DNA of 64,000 nt from Natronoglomus mannanivorans (GCA_025517485.1 JAOPKB010000002.1:1-64000), one strand, 5' to 3'; numbered from the stretch's first letter, positions 28,567-38,715 are shown. Notes: generated by a model not told the origin, from the sequence alone. Made by a program: numbers and translations.

Positions 28567-29676
28567 ATGGGACCCGAGCTCGAGGGACGGTTCGACGAGA
28601 ATGACGACGGTGACGGCATCGTCCGCGTCGCCGGCGACGCCCGCCAGCGGTTTTACGACGCACGCGGCTACGGCTACCCGCTCGAGGGAAACGAGATCGC
28701 GCTCGCACCCGTCGAGGCGGCCCACCTGCTGTACAGGGGCGATCTCGAGGCGGTGTACGACGGGAGCGGGAGGAGTGAAGACGGGAGCGGCGGCGCGGGG
28801 AGCGAAAGCGGGGCTGAACGCCTCGACTTCCGCTCGTTCGTCGCCCGCGAACCCGGCGACGCCTTCGGCGTCCGCTTTCTGGTCTACGCCGACCTTCGCT
28901 CGCGCGGGTTCTACCTTTCGCCGGCTCGCGAGCCGTGGATCGGCGAGACCCTCGACTGTGACTTCGCAGTCTTTCCGCGAGGGAAGGGGCCGACCGACGG
29001 CGACGTAGAGTATCCCCTCCGTGTCGTCGGCGAGCGGACCGATATTTCAGCAGCGGTACTCGAGGAAGGCGTCCTCGCGGTCGTCGACGAGGAGAGCGAA
29101 ATCACGTACTTCGAGGTCGACCGGCGGGAGGTCTCGGGAACCAGCGAGCGGTCGCTGCCGACCGGCGTCGAGGCCGACCTGCTGGCCGACCGCGTCGTCG
29201 TCTGGGAACCACCGCTGGAACTCTACGAGCGAACGTTCTACGGGCAACCGCTCGAGGGCCGGGAGTACGACGAACCGACGCTCCAGTGTTCGCTGGTCGA
29301 GGCGGCCCACCTCGCCGATCGAGGGGCGATCGACCTCGAGGCCGACGTGGTTCTCGAACGCGGACGGGAGGTCGAGGGCGAGCGGTTCGACCGACGGCTG
29401 GCAGTCTACCAGACGTTGCGCGAGCGCGGTGTCGTCCCGAAGACGGGCTACAAGTTCGGGGCTGACTTTCGGACCTACGCCGACGTGGCGTCGGTCGACG
29501 ACCTCGGACACTCGGAACTGTTGATTCGGGTGTTGCCCGCGAGCCACGTCTTCGAACCGCGGGACCTCGCTCTGGACGTCAGACTCGCCCACGGCGTCCG
29601 AAAGACGATGGTGTTCGCGCTAGTCGACGACGGCGACGTCGTGGAGTGGTGGTCGCTCGAGCGATTGACGCCCTGA
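28567..29676 (+). CDS. endA: tRNA-intron endonuclease, 369 aa
   Basis: Cuts the bulge-helix-bulge at tRNA exon-intron borders. The length and internal duplication fit the euryarchaeal homodimer type with a degenerate first half: LAPVEAAHLLYRGDL and CSLVEAAHLADRGAI are the repeated N-terminal motifs. The active half has GYKFGADFRTY (Tyr304), LGHSELL (His315) and GVRKTMVFAL (Lys346), the catalytic triad. A Gly/Ser/Glu-rich linker of about 20 residues sits near residue 75. It starts at ATG 28567, 93 bases after the zinc-finger gene. Confidence 0.93.
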   Translation: MGPELEGRFDENDDGDGIVRVAGDARQRFYDARGYGYPLEGNEIALAPVEAAHLLYRGDLEAVYDGSGRSEDGSGGAGSESGAERLDFRSFVAREPGDAFGVRFLVYADLRSRGFYLSPAREPWIGETLDCDFAVFPRGKGPTDGDVEYPLRVVGERTDISAAVLEEGVLAVVDEESEITYFEVDRREVSGTSERSLPTGVEADLLADRVVVWEPPLELYERTFYGQPLEGREYDEPTLQCSLVEAAHLADRGAIDLEADVVLERGREVEGERFDRRLAVYQTLRERGVVPKTGYKFGADFRTYADVASVDDLGHSELLIRVLPASHVFEPRDLALDVRLAHGVRKTMVFALVDDGDVVEWWSLERLTP

Positions 29677-29705
29677 TCCGAGGTCCATTCTCCGAACCTT
29701 CGGTC

Positions 29706-29888
29706 CTAACTCGCCTGCCCCTCGGCGACGAGTCTCAGAACCTGCGGCGTCGAAACCGCGTCGAAGACGGCAATTCCCAGTACGAGCAGTTGTATCGTTC
29801 CCTCCAGAAAGAAGACCGCGACCGCTGCGATGATAGCGCCGCTGGCGAGACCGAGTCCCCATCGAACAGGCGGGTCTCTCAAATCCAT
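29706..29888 (-). CDS. Small two-helix membrane protein, 60 aa
   Basis: Two hydrophobic helices (about residues 11-28 and 30-48) with an acidic/polar C-terminus. Not recognised beyond being a small haloarchaeal membrane protein. A TATA-like TTTATACTTTA on its strand at about 29910-29920 lies 27 bases before ATG 29888, which supports real, probably leaderless, expression. It converges with endA. Confidence 0.6.
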   Translation of the reverse strand: MDLRDPPVRWGLGLASGAIIAAVAVFFLEGTIQLLVLGIAVFDAVSTPQVLRLVAEGQAS

Positions 29889-30051
29889 AACTCATCTCTC
29901 GCGGATTAAAGTATAAATGTAACTATCCCTGATTGTTCGACACCGGTCCCCCTCGAGTCCCGCACTCGCAGTGACCGCGACGTACTGTTCACCGCCGTGA
30001 TGGTGAAAACGAACGCTTTTTGCGCCTCACGACTCGAGTGACTGATAATCG

Positions 30052-31632
30052 ATGACAGACGATTCTCCTGCTCCTGACGACGGTCTTCGGCCGGACGGCG
30101 GGGCCGGTACCGAGGCGGACGCCGATGCCGAGGGAGCCGACGAGGTCGCACTCGACCCGTGGGGCTCCTCCAGCGTCGACGACTATCGCAAGCTCTTCGA
30201 GGAGTTCGGCATCGAGGAGTTCGACGAAATCCTCGAGGGTGTCCCCAATCCCCACTACCTGATGCGCCGCGGCGTGATCTTCGGTCACCGCGATTACCGG
30301 CCCGTCGCCGAGGCGATGCGTGACGGCGACCCCTTCGCCGCGCTCTCGGGATTCATGCCCACGGGCGACCCCCACATCGGTCACAAGCTCGTGTTCGACG
30401 AGATCATCTGGCACCAGCAACAGGGCGGGGACGCCTACGCGCTGATCGCCGACCTCGAGGCCCACTCCGCACGAGGACTGACGTGGGACGAGATCGACGA
30501 GCACTCACGAAACTACCTCCTCTCCCTGCTCGCGCTGGGATTCGACCCCGAAGAGGGCGAGTTGTACCGCCAGTCGGACAACCGCGAGGTGCAGGATCTG
30601 GCCTTCGAACTCGGCGTCGACGCCAACTACTCCGAACTGCAGGCAATCTACGGCTTCGACGGCGAGACCGACGTCTCGCACATGCAGTCGGTGGTCACCC
30701 AGATGGCCGACATCCTCTACCCGCAACTCGAGGAGCCAAAGCCCACGGTCATTCCGGTCGGCCCGGACCAGGATCCCCACGTCAGACTCGCACGGGACCT
30801 CGCCGAACGGATGCGCTTTTTCGGCGTGACGACCGCGTACGCGAGTTTCGAGGTGAGCGAGGAGGAACTCCCCCACGTCGAGGCCGCCTACGACGCCCGC
30901 GAGGAGTACGCCGAAGAGCCCGAGTTGCCCCGTTGTGGGGACGCCGCCGAGTGGCTCTCGGCGAACCGTCCCGCCGACTCCGCCGTCGAATCGGCGATTT
31001 CGAAACTCGAGAATGCGGGGATGGAACCGCTGCGACCGCGGACCCGGTTCCTCGACCGGCGCGCGACCGAGGCGGCGTTCGAGGGGCTGATCGACGCGAT
31101 CGACGGCGAAAAGCGCGTCTTCGAGGGTCACGTCGACGCCTTCGACCTCGAGCGGGCAGACGCCGAGAAACTGGCCCGCGAGATCGAACTCGAGTACGAC
31201 GGCTACGGCTTCCTCCCGCCGTCGTCGATCTACCACCGGTTCATGACCGGGCTGACGGGCGGGAAGATGTCCTCCTCGATCCCGGCGAGCCACATCTCCT
31301 TGCTCGACGACCCCGAGGACGGCTACGACAAGGTGAAGTCGGCGACGACCGGCGGCCGCGAGACTGCGGAACTGCAACGCGAACTCGGCGGAAAGGCCGA
31401 CGAGTGTCCGGTCTACGAGCTGTACGCCTACCTGCTGGCCGGCGACGACGACGAGTTCGCCAAGAAGGTGTACGACGAGTGTGTCGGCGGCGAGCGCCTC
31501 TGTGGTGATTGCAAGGAACAGGCCGCCCAGCTCATGCGGGAGTTCCTCGCCGACCACCAGGAAAAACGCGAGGAAGTCGAAGAACTGCTCGAGGCCGCGG
31601 AAATCGACCTCGAGTCACCGCGACGGGGATAG
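30052..31632 (+). CDS. trpS: Tryptophanyl-tRNA synthetase, haloarchaeal type 1, 526 aa
   Basis: Class I aminoacyl-tRNA synthetase. The HIGH motif is PTGDPHIGH (residues about 103-111), and the KMSKS motif is GGKMSSSIPASH. The specificity region includes VGPDQDPHVRLARDLAERM. The first 30 residues are an acidic, Gly/Ala-rich extension. C-terminal CVGGERLCGDCKEQAA contains three cysteines that may bind zinc. A second, shorter TrpRS gene is at 56856-58124. Haloarchaea often carry two; this one is the more divergent from the usual archaeal/eukaryotic form. Confidence 0.9.
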   Translation: MTDDSPAPDDGLRPDGGAGTEADADAEGADEVALDPWGSSSVDDYRKLFEEFGIEEFDEILEGVPNPHYLMRRGVIFGHRDYRPVAEAMRDGDPFAALSGFMPTGDPHIGHKLVFDEIIWHQQQGGDAYALIADLEAHSARGLTWDEIDEHSRNYLLSLLALGFDPEEGELYRQSDNREVQDLAFELGVDANYSELQAIYGFDGETDVSHMQSVVTQMADILYPQLEEPKPTVIPVGPDQDPHVRLARDLAERMRFFGVTTAYASFEVSEEELPHVEAAYDAREEYAEEPELPRCGDAAEWLSANRPADSAVESAISKLENAGMEPLRPRTRFLDRRATEAAFEGLIDAIDGEKRVFEGHVDAFDLERADAEKLAREIELEYDGYGFLPPSSIYHRFMTGLTGGKMSSSIPASHISLLDDPEDGYDKVKSATTGGRETAELQRELGGKADECPVYELYAYLLAGDDDEFAKKVYDECVGGERLCGDCKEQAAQLMREFLADHQEKREEVEELLEAAEIDLESPRRG

Positions 31633-31751
31633 TTCGCACAGAGCCCCCAGTCTTCGAATGGAACTCTCTCGGACGTCACAAACACCCTGGTGAGCCCAGA
31701 CGAAGTCCAACATAGAGGAAACCATTTGTGAGTCCGCTTCGAACGGCGGAC

Positions 31752-32408
31752 GTGAAGGTAACGATCATCGACTACGGAGTTGGAAATCTCCGGAGTCTGC
31801 AGCGGGGACTCGAGCGAGCCGATGCGACGGTGGAGATTTCGGACGATCCACAGCAGATTGCCGACGCGGAGGCGCTCGTTCTTCCCGGCGTGGGTGCGTT
31901 CGGAGAGTGCGTTCGGAACTCCAGACCGTTCCACGACGTGCTGGTCGAGGCGGCCGAGGAGACTCCGATACTCGGCATCTGCGTGGGGTTCCAGCTCATG
32001 TTCACCGAGAGTACCGAAGGTGTTCCGGACGGCGAGACGATCGACGGACTCGATCTCATATCCGGACGAGTCGAACGCATTCCTCACACGGAGGGCGAAC
32101 TCGAAGTCAAAGTTCCGCATATGGGCTGGAATCAACTCACGATCGAACGAGATCATCCGATCGTCGAGGGGATCGAAGACGAGGAGTACGTGTATTTCGT
32201 CCACTCCTACGGATCGGCCGTCGACACCCACACCGTCGCGTCCTGTGACTACGGGTTCGACTTCGCCGCGATCGCCACGAACGAGGCTGGAAACGTGATG
32301 GGGACACAGTTTCATCCCGAAAAGAGCGGAGCGACCGGGCTACGGATACTCGAAAATTTCGTTGCGTACGCCGAGGCATCTCACCACGACCACGCAGCCA
32401 CGTACTGA
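31752..32408 (+). CDS. hisH: Imidazole glycerol phosphate synthase, glutaminase subunit, 218 aa
   Basis: Releases ammonia from glutamine for HisF in histidine synthesis. The protein opens VTIIDYGVGNLRSLQRGLE; the nucleophile Cys is in LGICVGFQLM; the His-Glu pair is in FHPEKSG; YFVHSY is the oxyanion region. GTG 31752 fits the usual N-terminus. An upstream in-frame GTG at 31728 would add eight residues. No other his gene is adjacent, so HisF must be encoded elsewhere. Confidence 0.92.
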   Translation: MKVTIIDYGVGNLRSLQRGLERADATVEISDDPQQIADAEALVLPGVGAFGECVRNSRPFHDVLVEAAEETPILGICVGFQLMFTESTEGVPDGETIDGLDLISGRVERIPHTEGELEVKVPHMGWNQLTIERDHPIVEGIEDEEYVYFVHSYGSAVDTHTVASCDYGFDFAAIATNEAGNVMGTQFHPEKSGATGLRILENFVAYAEASHHDHAATY

Positions 32409-32677
32409 GGAGGAAGCGGTCAGCCGGTATCCGAGTGTGTGTCCCAGAAACCACCGGATATCGGACGTAACTCGAGTAATTCCTCGCAGATAGTATGGAT
32501 TCTGACACGGTCTGCTATAATGATGTACCCGCGGACGGGTCGCGGGTGCGCCGGAACTGACCGATAGCAGTCCGGACGAAGTCGACCGGCCTCTCGAGTA
32601 CGGTGGGCGGAGGGCGATCCATCGTTCATTTCTCGTAGAACGAATGTTTAAGTTACAGTGGACTAGACGGGAAGAGG

Positions 32678-34327
32678 ATGAGTCCGGACCGCGCCCACGG
32701 CTCGACCCGCGACGTGCTGGTCTGTGCCGACGTGCTCGGTGCGTTCGGCGTGACGCCGGCCGACGTCCGGACGCAAACGGACCCCACGCTCGAGGACCGA
32801 TCGTTAGAACGCGTCCTCGCTATCGCGCTCGAGGACACCCGGGATCGGACGGCGATGGTTCGCCAGATCGTCTGTCGCTCGAGTCGTGGACTCGACTGTT
32901 CGGCGCGGTACTCGACGAGCGCACTGGCGGACGAACTCACGACGACGTTCGAAGCCGTCGACTGGTCGATCGACGTGTGCGAGCGGGATGGCGGTGGCCG
33001 ACTCGGGGTGCGAGCGACCGATGGCTCTGGCCGACGACGCGAAACGGAGATCGAGTACCCCGAAACACCCCTCGAGTGTGACAACTTCCCGGCGGTACTC
33101 GCGGGGCTCAACGACGAGATTCTGTACGGCGTCGACGCGCGATTCGTCTTGCTCTCGAGCGGCGTCGACCGGTGGCGGGCGGCGCTGGTCGAGCGCGAGG
33201 AACTCGAGGGTGTTCGCGATCGGTACGGCCATCGAATTCCGGTGTTCGACCGGCCGCTGTGTCCCGAGTACGGGATCGATTCCTACGTCGGCGGGACAGA
33301 GAGTAGAGGTGAGTGTGGGAGAACCAGTGACGGCGATTCGGAAACGGGCCCCTGGCCGGCGTGGGCGCTCGAGCGAACGAAGTGGTCGACGTCGACCACC
33401 GGTTCGACTTCCAGTGGGCACGCGAGTGAATCGGACGACTCCCGGGACCGAACGGCCCCCGACGACGCCACACCGGATCTCATCGAGGAGGCGGAACCCG
33501 ACCGGTCACAGTCGGAGTCAGAGTCCGGGTCTCGGCTGGAAGCGACGACGGAGGCAGCCACCAGAGTCGAGACCGGGACCGAGACAGGCGACTCGAGCGG
33601 TAGATCGAGTCGCACGGACACGGACACGGACACGGACACGGACACGGACACGGACACGGACACGGACACGGACACGGACACGGACACGGACACGGACGCG
33701 GAGACTCTCGTCTCCGACGCGGAGGGCTCGAACGAATCGATGGGAAACGGAACGACGAGCGAGTCGAGTGACCTCGTCGTCGCCGGCGGTTCGCCGACCG
33801 TCTCGAGAGTTCGCCAACAGGGAAACGACGAACGTAACGGCGAGCACGGGAGCGAACGAGACGGAGACTCCCACCGGTACCCAGCGGCGACCGGCGAGTC
33901 AGAACGCGCGGTGGAGCGGACGGAGCCCTCGCGTGCGGACCGAAACGACCGGTCGGCGGTCGTCTCGAGACGCGAGCGCCGGGAGACGGATACCGACGGC
34001 TTCGGCACGCTCTCGGGGAAGACGAAGACGGCTCGGGTCACCAACGACTCCTTCGGTGCCGACGTCGAGACGCCGACGGACGACGACCGCTACCGGGCGC
34101 TGGGAGCGGCGATCGGGACGGGGAAAAACGTCTCCGTGAAGGGACTGCTCGACGACGACGAGTTCCTGCCGGAGTTGCCCGCCGCGGAGCGCGTCGAGAC
34201 GCGGATCGAGTTCGCCGACGAGTTCGACCCCGCCGCAGTACCGAAGGCGAAAGCCGCCGCCGAGGAGTCGGGGTTCGAGTGGGTCGAGTCCGGATCGCTC
34301 GAGACGACGCGAATCTCGGAGTCGTGA
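32678..34327 (+). CDS. Haloarchaeal protein with Thr-Asp repeat linker, 549 aa
   Basis: Not recognised. Residues 1-210 form a folded acidic domain (LVCADVLGAFGVTPADVRTQ; VDARFVLLSSGVDRWRAAL). A long disordered linker (about 210-455) follows and contains 14 perfect Thr-Asp pairs. A C-terminal domain of about 90 residues contains the run YRALGAAIGTGKNVSVKGLL. No enzyme motif or membrane segment is visible. ATG 32678 has a TATA-like GTTTAAG about 30 bases upstream. A regulator or scaffold is possible; nothing more can be said. Confidence 0.7.
   Translation: MSPDRAHGSTRDVLVCADVLGAFGVTPADVRTQTDPTLEDRSLERVLAIALEDTRDRTAMVRQIVCRSSRGLDCSARYSTSALADELTTTFEAVDWSIDVCERDGGGRLGVRATDGSGRRRETEIEYPETPLECDNFPAVLAGLNDEILYGVDARFVLLSSGVDRWRAALVEREELEGVRDRYGHRIPVFDRPLCPEYGIDSYVGGTESRGECGRTSDGDSETGPWPAWALERTKWSTSTTGSTSSGHASESDDSRDRTAPDDATPDLIEEAEPDRSQSESESGSRLEATTEAATRVETGTETGDSSGRSSRTDTDTDTDTDTDTDTDTDTDTDTDTDTDAETLVSDAEGSNESMGNGTTSESSDLVVAGGSPTVSRVRQQGNDERNGEHGSERDGDSHRYPAATGESERAVERTEPSRADRNDRSAVVSRRERRETDTDGFGTLSGKTKTARVTNDSFGADVETPTDDDRYRALGAAIGTGKNVSVKGLLDDDEFLPELPAAERVETRIEFADEFDPAAVPKAKAAAEESGFEWVESGSLETTRISES
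33613..33696 (+). repeat. Perfect CACGGA hexamer, 14 tandem copies
   Basis: 84 bases of CACGGA without a mismatch, inside the linker of the gene at 32678-34327. It encodes alternating Thr-Asp. Because the unit is two codons, gain or loss of copies keeps the frame. Confidence 0.95.
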
Positions 34328-34614
34328 GACGGCGGAGTGCGAGTGGTCTCGAGAGCGATCGGGCGAACCCGTAACGTTTTTGCGCCGACCGTGTGAGACA
34401 GTCTCTATGGCACCCGAATCCCACTCTCGTGCCAGTGTCGTCCGCCAGTCACCGCGACAACGGGAGGGATTCGGCTTTTTCTTCGCTCGGTGATCGGCTC
34501 GGTGGACGCTCGAGCGCCCACACCGGGCGTTCGCGTCGAAACCGGCCGCGCCGAGTCACGTCGATTCGAGTCGGAACCGCTAACTGATCGACACGCGGCA
34601 ATTCAACCAAGCGA

Positions 34615-36141
34615 ATGCAACTTCCCCACGCACAGGCCGCGGTCATCCAGACCGTGAGCGCGGACGAGGCACAGCCCGTCGACGCCCTCGCGAGGGCGAC
34701 CGACCTGCCCGTCGAGACCGTCACCGGCGCGGTCTTCGAACTCGAGGAGCAGGCTCTGGTCGCCGTCACCGAGCGTGTCGAGGAATCGATCGAACTCACC
34801 GACGAAGGTGTGGCGTACGCCGACGGCGACCTCCCCGAGGTGACGCTCTACCGGGCCGCACTCGATGCCGGCGCCGACGACGAGCCCGTCTCCATGGGAC
34901 AGGTCATCGGGAGTTCGGGACTCGAGGGGGCGCAAGTCGACATCGCGCTGTCGAACTACGCCCGGAAGGGCTACGGCGTCATCGACAGCGGCGAGATTAC
35001 CGCCGACCTCGACGCGGACCCCGACGCGGATAGCGAGGCGACGGCGTTGGAGACGCTGGCCGCCGGCGACGGCGACGCCACGGACGCGACCGACATCGAC
35101 GACGACACCATCGAGCAACTCGAGCGCCGGGGCCTGCTCGAGCGTTCCGAATCCACGGTACGGGAGGCGACGCTCACGGACGAGGGCGTGACGGTGCTGA
35201 TGGAAGGTATCGAGGAGAGCCAGACGGTCGGGCAGGTCACGCCGGAACTGCTCACCAGCGGCGAGTGGGAAGACGCCGAGTTCTCGGCGTACAACGTCGA
35301 GGCCGACGCCGAGCGGATCGAGGGCGGGAAGGTCCACATCCTGCGCCAGACCGCCAATCGCGTGAAGGACGTGCTCGTCGGCATGGGCTTTCAGGAGATG
35401 GAAGGCCCCCACGCCGACGCGGACTTCTGGATCAACGACTGTCTGTTCATGCCCCAGGACCACCCCGCGCGGACCCACTGGGACCGGTTCGCCCTCGAGA
35501 ACCCGACGCACATCGACGACCTTCCCGAGGACCTCGTCGAGCGCGTCGAACGCGCCCACCGCGAGGGTGTCGGCGACGACGGCGAGGGCTACCACTCGCC
35601 GTGGGACGAGGACTTCGCGCGTGCGCTCGCGCTTCGCGGGCACACGACCTCGCTGTCGGCACGCTACCTGTCGGGGACCGAGATCGGTGAACTCGAGCCG
35701 CCACAGCGCTATTTCAGCGTCGAGAAGGTCTACCGGAACGACACGCTCGATCCGACCCACCTGCTCGAGTTCTTCCAGATCGAGGGCTGGGTGATGGCCG
35801 ACGACCTCTCCGTCCGGGACCTCATGGGCACCTTCGAGGAGTTCTACGCCCAGTTCGGGATCACGGACATCGAGTTCAAACCCCACTACAACCCCTACAC
35901 GGAGCCGAGCTTCGAGCTGTTCGGTACGCACCCCACTACGGGAGAACTCGTCGAGATCGGTAACTCGGGCCTGTTCCGCGAGGAGATGCTCGAGCCACTC
36001 GGCGTCGAGTGTGACGTGATGGCGTGGGGGCTCGCTCTGGAACGCTTGCTGATGCTGATGTACGGCTTCGAGGACATCCGCGACATCCACGGGACGCTGT
36101 GTGACCTCGAACTGCTGCGGGAAACGGAGGTGACCTACTGA
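34615..36141 (+). CDS. pheS: Phenylalanyl-tRNA synthetase, alpha subunit, 508 aa
   Basis: Catalytic subunit of the alpha2-beta2 enzyme. The N-terminal 230 residues contain winged-helix domains typical of archaeal/eukaryotic PheS (for example VDIALSNYARKGYGVI). The class II catalytic core shows motif 2 around YFSVEKVYRNDTLDPTH and motif 3 around MAWGLALERLLMLMYG; FKPHYNPYTEPSFE is the PheRS signature. ATG 34615 starts the conserved N-terminus. Its stop overlaps the pheT start (ATGA-type junction). Confidence 0.96.
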   Translation: MQLPHAQAAVIQTVSADEAQPVDALARATDLPVETVTGAVFELEEQALVAVTERVEESIELTDEGVAYADGDLPEVTLYRAALDAGADDEPVSMGQVIGSSGLEGAQVDIALSNYARKGYGVIDSGEITADLDADPDADSEATALETLAAGDGDATDATDIDDDTIEQLERRGLLERSESTVREATLTDEGVTVLMEGIEESQTVGQVTPELLTSGEWEDAEFSAYNVEADAERIEGGKVHILRQTANRVKDVLVGMGFQEMEGPHADADFWINDCLFMPQDHPARTHWDRFALENPTHIDDLPEDLVERVERAHREGVGDDGEGYHSPWDEDFARALALRGHTTSLSARYLSGTEIGELEPPQRYFSVEKVYRNDTLDPTHLLEFFQIEGWVMADDLSVRDLMGTFEEFYAQFGITDIEFKPHYNPYTEPSFELFGTHPTTGELVEIGNSGLFREEMLEPLGVECDVMAWGLALERLLMLMYGFEDIRDIHGTLCDLELLRETEVTY

Positions 36142-37886
36142 TGCCAACCGTCGACATCGCACCGGACGAACTGCGCGACCTGACCGGCCACGACGAGAAA
36201 AGCGACGACGAACTCATCGAGGATCTGTTCGCGCTCGGCCTCGAGTACGAGGGCGAGACCGAAGAGGGCGAGTTCGAACTCGAGTTCGCTCCCGACCGAC
36301 TGGATCGACTCTCCGTCGAGGGCGTCGCCCGCTCGCTTCGCTACCAGTACGGCGACGCTCGCGGCGTGTACGTTCCGAAGACGAACTCGCCGGACTGGAC
36401 GATCACGGTCGACGAGTCGGTTCCCGACGAGCGCCCGTACGTCACGGGTGCGGTCGTCCGCGACGTCAACCTCGACGAGGACGCCCTGGATTCGCTGATC
36501 CAGCTCCAGGAGAAACTCCACGCAACGATGGGGCGAAAGCGCGCGAAGGGTGCGATCGGGATCCACGACATGACGATGCTGAAGGGTAGCCCCGCGACGG
36601 AGGGGAATCCGAGCGTCCGCTACACCGGCGTCGAACCCGACGAAGACCGGTTCGTCCCGCTGGATTCCGACAAGGATCTGACGCCCGGAGAGGTACTCGA
36701 GGAGCACGCGACCGGCGAGAAGTATGCCGACCTCGTCCGCGACAACGACCGGTATCCCGCGATCTACGACGACCTCGGGCTGTTCTCGTTCCCGCCGGTG
36801 ATCAACGGCCGCCGGACGGAGGTCTCGGAAGAGTCGCGGGACCTGTTCGTCGAACTCACTGGCACCGACCAGTGGACGATCGACAAGATGTGCGTCATCA
36901 TCTGCTACGCGCTCTCGGCTCGCGGCGGGACGATCGAGGAGGTGACCGTGGAGTACCCCGACGGCCGGCCCGACGGCCGCGACCTCGTCCGCCCGAACCT
37001 CGAGACGAAGACGAAGACCGTCTCTCACGACCGCGTCGAGACGATCCTGGGGATCGACTTCGACCCCGAGGAAGTAGTCGACCTCGCCGAACGGGCCGGT
37101 CTCGACGCCGAGACGGGCGAGAACGAGGACGGCGACCTCGTCTACGAGATGACGATCCCACCCTACCGCGTCGACGTCCTCCACCCGATGGACGTGATCG
37201 ACGACCTCGGGCGGGCCTACGGCTTCAACGAACTCGAGCCGCGCTACCCCGACGTCGGCACCGTCGGCGGCCGCCACGAGCGAACGCGACTCGAGGACGC
37301 CGCCCGAACGCAACTCGTGGGACTGGGCTTCGAGGATCTGTTGAACTTCCACATGATCAACGAGACGGAGAACTTCTCGCGGATGGGACTTGCGTCGGGC
37401 GAGGAGGCCTTCGGCGCCGGCGAATCCACGACCATCAAAGAACCCTACAGCGAGGACTACACGATGCTTCGGACGTGGGTTCTGCCCTCGCTCATGATGG
37501 TCCTCGAGAACAACACTCACCGGGCGTACCCGCAGGATCTCGCAGAGATCGGCTTTGCAGCCCGCGTCGACGTCGAGGGCGAGGACGAAGCGAACACGGA
37601 GACGGGCGTCGACGAGAGCCGCCACGTCTCCGCGGTCCTCGCGAGCCACGACGCTGCCTACGAGGACGCCAAGGCCCGCCTGCAGGCGCTCGTCCGGAAC
37701 TTCGGCGGCGAACTCGAGACGCCCGCGACCGAACATCCGACGTTCATCGACGGTCGCACCGCCGCGGTCGTCGTCGACGGCGAGGAAGTCGGCGTCATCG
37801 GCGAGGTCCACCCGAAGGTCCTCGTCGAACACGACCTCGAGGTGCCCGTGGCCGCGTTCGAGTTCGACCTCGAGTCGCTGGCGTAG
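36141..37886 (+). CDS. pheT: Phenylalanyl-tRNA synthetase, beta subunit, 581 aa
   Basis: Forms the heterotetramer with PheS. The archaeal short beta-subunit layout is visible: N-terminal PTVDIAPDELRDLTG, the B3/B4 editing region with GIHDMTMLKG, the B5 region PYRVDVLHPMDVIDDLGRAY, and a catalytic-like C-terminal core ending in VIGEVHPKVLVEHDLEVP. The first base overlaps the last base of pheS, so the two are translationally coupled. Confidence 0.96.
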   Translation: MPTVDIAPDELRDLTGHDEKSDDELIEDLFALGLEYEGETEEGEFELEFAPDRLDRLSVEGVARSLRYQYGDARGVYVPKTNSPDWTITVDESVPDERPYVTGAVVRDVNLDEDALDSLIQLQEKLHATMGRKRAKGAIGIHDMTMLKGSPATEGNPSVRYTGVEPDEDRFVPLDSDKDLTPGEVLEEHATGEKYADLVRDNDRYPAIYDDLGLFSFPPVINGRRTEVSEESRDLFVELTGTDQWTIDKMCVIICYALSARGGTIEEVTVEYPDGRPDGRDLVRPNLETKTKTVSHDRVETILGIDFDPEEVVDLAERAGLDAETGENEDGDLVYEMTIPPYRVDVLHPMDVIDDLGRAYGFNELEPRYPDVGTVGGRHERTRLEDAARTQLVGLGFEDLLNFHMINETENFSRMGLASGEEAFGAGESTTIKEPYSEDYTMLRTWVLPSLMMVLENNTHRAYPQDLAEIGFAARVDVEGEDEANTETGVDESRHVSAVLASHDAAYEDAKARLQALVRNFGGELETPATEHPTFIDGRTAAVVVDGEEVGVIGEVHPKVLVEHDLEVPVAAFEFDLESLA

Positions 37887-37977
37887 GGCTCGCGGCCTTA
37901 CAGGTGTTCGCGGTCGGTTCGAGGTGAGGAGATCTCCGAATAGAAATGTTTTAATCCTGTTTTTCGTGGATAGAACT

Positions 37978-38673
37978 ATGAGCAGAGACGTGAAGGCTGT
38001 GCTCTTCGACCTCGACGAGACACTGTGTGAGCGGCCGAGACGGCCAGCCGAACGGTTGGCGGCGGCGTTCGACCGTGCCGGAGTCGAACCGTTCTTCACC
38101 GCCGACGAGTACCATCGGCTGGTCAACGAGATCGGTGGAACCGACAGTGACATCCGCCGGCGCGAGCGGTGTTTCGAACGACTCGCGCGTGAGTACGACA
38201 GGGACGAAACGGTCGGTCGTCAGGTCGCGGACGCGTACCAAGCGCTCACAGACTACACGGCAGTACAGTTCCTCCCTGGGGCCGAACGGGTCCTCGAAGA
38301 CCTCGAGGAGACCTATCGACTGGGTCTCGTGACGAACGGAGGTCCGGACACGCAGTCGCCGAAGATCGACGCGCTGGGGATACGAGACCGATTCGAGACC
38401 GTAGTTCTCGCGGGATACGACACGCCGGCGAAACCGGATCCGACGCCGTTTCGGACGGCGATGGCCAATCTCGACGTCTCACCGGAACGGACGATATACG
38501 TCGGAAACTCCCTCCGTTCCGATATTGCGGGTGCGTCCGCGAGCGAGATTCGATCGGTGTGGATTCCCTATGGCGACCCGGAGCGACCGAACCGGACCCA
38601 GAACCGGTTCGAGCCGGATTACACGCTCGAGTCGATAGAAGAGGCGCTGTCTCGGCCGTGGGAAGGCGACTAG
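37978..38673 (+). CDS. HAD-family hydrolase, 231 aa
   Basis: Motif I LFDLDETLCE has the nucleophile Asp11 and Asp13. The alpha-helical cap follows. Motif II is LGLVTNGGPDTQ, motif III is AKPDPTPF, and motif IV is YVGNSLRSDIAGASASE. This matches the haloacid dehalogenase/N-acylneuraminate-9-phosphatase-like branch. The substrate is unknown. ATG 37978 has a TATA-like TTTTAA about 29 bases upstream. Confidence 0.88.
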   Translation: MSRDVKAVLFDLDETLCERPRRPAERLAAAFDRAGVEPFFTADEYHRLVNEIGGTDSDIRRRERCFERLAREYDRDETVGRQVADAYQALTDYTAVQFLPGAERVLEDLEETYRLGLVTNGGPDTQSPKIDALGIRDRFETVVLAGYDTPAKPDPTPFRTAMANLDVSPERTIYVGNSLRSDIAGASASEIRSVWIPYGDPERPNRTQNRFEPDYTLESIEEALSRPWEGD

Positions 38674-38680
38674 TGGCTTT

Positions 38681-38715
38681 GACATCCATCCACGACTCAG
38701 TCGTGGGCTTTCTCC
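38681..38715 (-). mobile_element. Solitary IS200/IS605-type end hairpin, relic
   Basis: GACATCCATCCACGACTCAG and the following TCGTGG form a perfect 8-base-pair stem (38690-38697 with 38699-38706) closed by one base, followed by GCTTTCTCC. From memory, this block ends tnpB-type elements in haloarchaea, read on the minus strand. There is no transposase gene beside it. The stem here is intact, unlike the relic at 561-590. Confidence 0.5.

Noticed and set aside
33613..33696. CRISPR-like array
   Set aside because: The unit is 6 bases with no spacers, so it is a microsatellite inside a gene. No cas genes are present.
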